Source of the DNA: Acidobacteriaceae bacterium | GTDB taxonomy: Bacteria > Acidobacteriota > Terriglobia > Bryobacterales > Bryobacteraceae | Length of the DNA stretch: 6,170 nt | Assembly (NCBI GenBank): GCA_019245255.1 | Contig: JAFARV010000103.1 | Span: 1-6,170, forward strand | Direction of reading: 5' to 3' | Part shown: positions 5,951-6,170 of the stretch, one piece after another | Layout of the letters: each line of letters starts with the position of its first letter | Position numbering within the stretch: position 1 is the first letter of the stretch | The notes under the pieces: model-generated | What the model was told of the DNA's origin: nothing | Databases searched by the model: none | What the model saw: only the letters and a program-made list of their open reading frames with translations | Translations under genes and position numbers: made by a program

Positions 5951-6170
5951 AAATTTGGCTGTACGTTCAGCGTTGTGAAGAGATAAAGATTTCCTAAATG
6001 AAAAACTAATGGTAACGGGGCAGAGTTCCTGGCCGCCAATCAAAAATTTGGATTACAGGTATTATCGCGGACAGGGCGCCGATGCGCGTCGCCAGACAGA
6101 ATGGCCTACGGCGCGCTTACCCGTTGCCGAGGGCCCCGGCCATGTCAGGCGAGTGTAAATGTATGATACC
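5951..6170. other. Gene-free right end, nothing recognised
   Basis: These 220 bp contain an AT-rich part (about 5951-6065) that probably holds the permease promoter, although no convincing -35/-10 pair could be picked. A GC-rich part follows (about 6066-6150). TATGAT at 6162-6167 resembles a plus-strand -10 box but has no matching -35. Short open frames on both strands lack codon structure, ribosome sites or recognisable protein features. No tRNA or other known RNA was recognised. Confidence 0.35.

Noticed and set aside
5861..6043. A 60-codon minus-strand frame upstream of the permease
   Set aside because: There is no ribosome site, hydrophobic pattern or recognisable motif, and a frame this short is expected by chance.
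6066..6150. GC-rich inverted segments that might be a small structured RNA
   Set aside because: Short complementary GC stretches can be found, but no known RNA consensus fits and there is no promoter plus terminator pair around them.
6162..6167. TATGAT as a promoter for a gene beyond the right edge
   Set aside because: No -35 element stands at 16-18 bp and the downstream sequence is outside the window, so it cannot be supported.

Overview
The window looks like bacterial chromosome from a moderately GC-rich organism, most likely an acidobacterium. This placement is inference. It rests on remembered resemblance of four genes to acidobacterial proteins: the Amt paralogue with its 'GAYPEF' tail, the kinase opening with 'SGMASIF', the adjacent PP2C gene, and the amino acid permease with a long periplasmic insert. 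No rRNA or tRNA marker is present to confirm it. No insertion sequence, integrase, CRISPR array or phage gene was found, so this reads as ordinary chromosomal sequence.

Layout from left to right. Positions 1-388 (minus) hold the first 129 codons of a TIGR01777-type extended SDR (NAD(P)-dependent epimerase-like) gene that runs off the left edge. A 150-bp divergent intergenic region separates it from a two-gene plus-strand unit: a 59-residue two-helix membrane protein (539-718) and an 11-helix ammonium-transporter family protein (715-1977). These two share a TTGA stop/start overlap and so are probably translationally coupled. The Amt gene converges on a minus-strand group with a 47-bp gap. Read in transcription order, that group is an APC-family amino acid/polyamine permease (5750-3939), a perfect 10-bp hairpin, a PP2C-type protein phosphatase (3868-3023) and a tail-anchored Ser/Thr protein kinase (2990-2025). 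The last 420 bp upstream of the permease contain no gene I can support. They include short inverted repeats that may form a structured leader.

How the genes may work together. The phosphatase and kinase are 32 bp apart and very probably form an opposing phosphorylation pair. The kinase has no extracellular sensor, only one C-terminal membrane helix, so its input is probably cytosolic or membrane-proximal. The permease lies just upstream on the same strand but is separated by the hairpin, so co-transcription is uncertain. Two nitrogen-related transporters (Amt-like and APC) flank the kinase/phosphatase pair. A link between nitrogen uptake and this signalling pair is speculation from gene order.

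The points most worth a second look are the Amt protein that keeps the twin histidines but lacks both Phe-gate positions, its coupled small membrane partner, the kinase with no canonical glycines in its GxGxxG positions, and the roughly 85-residue periplasmic insertion in the permease. I did not find a clear-cut new multi-gene system.
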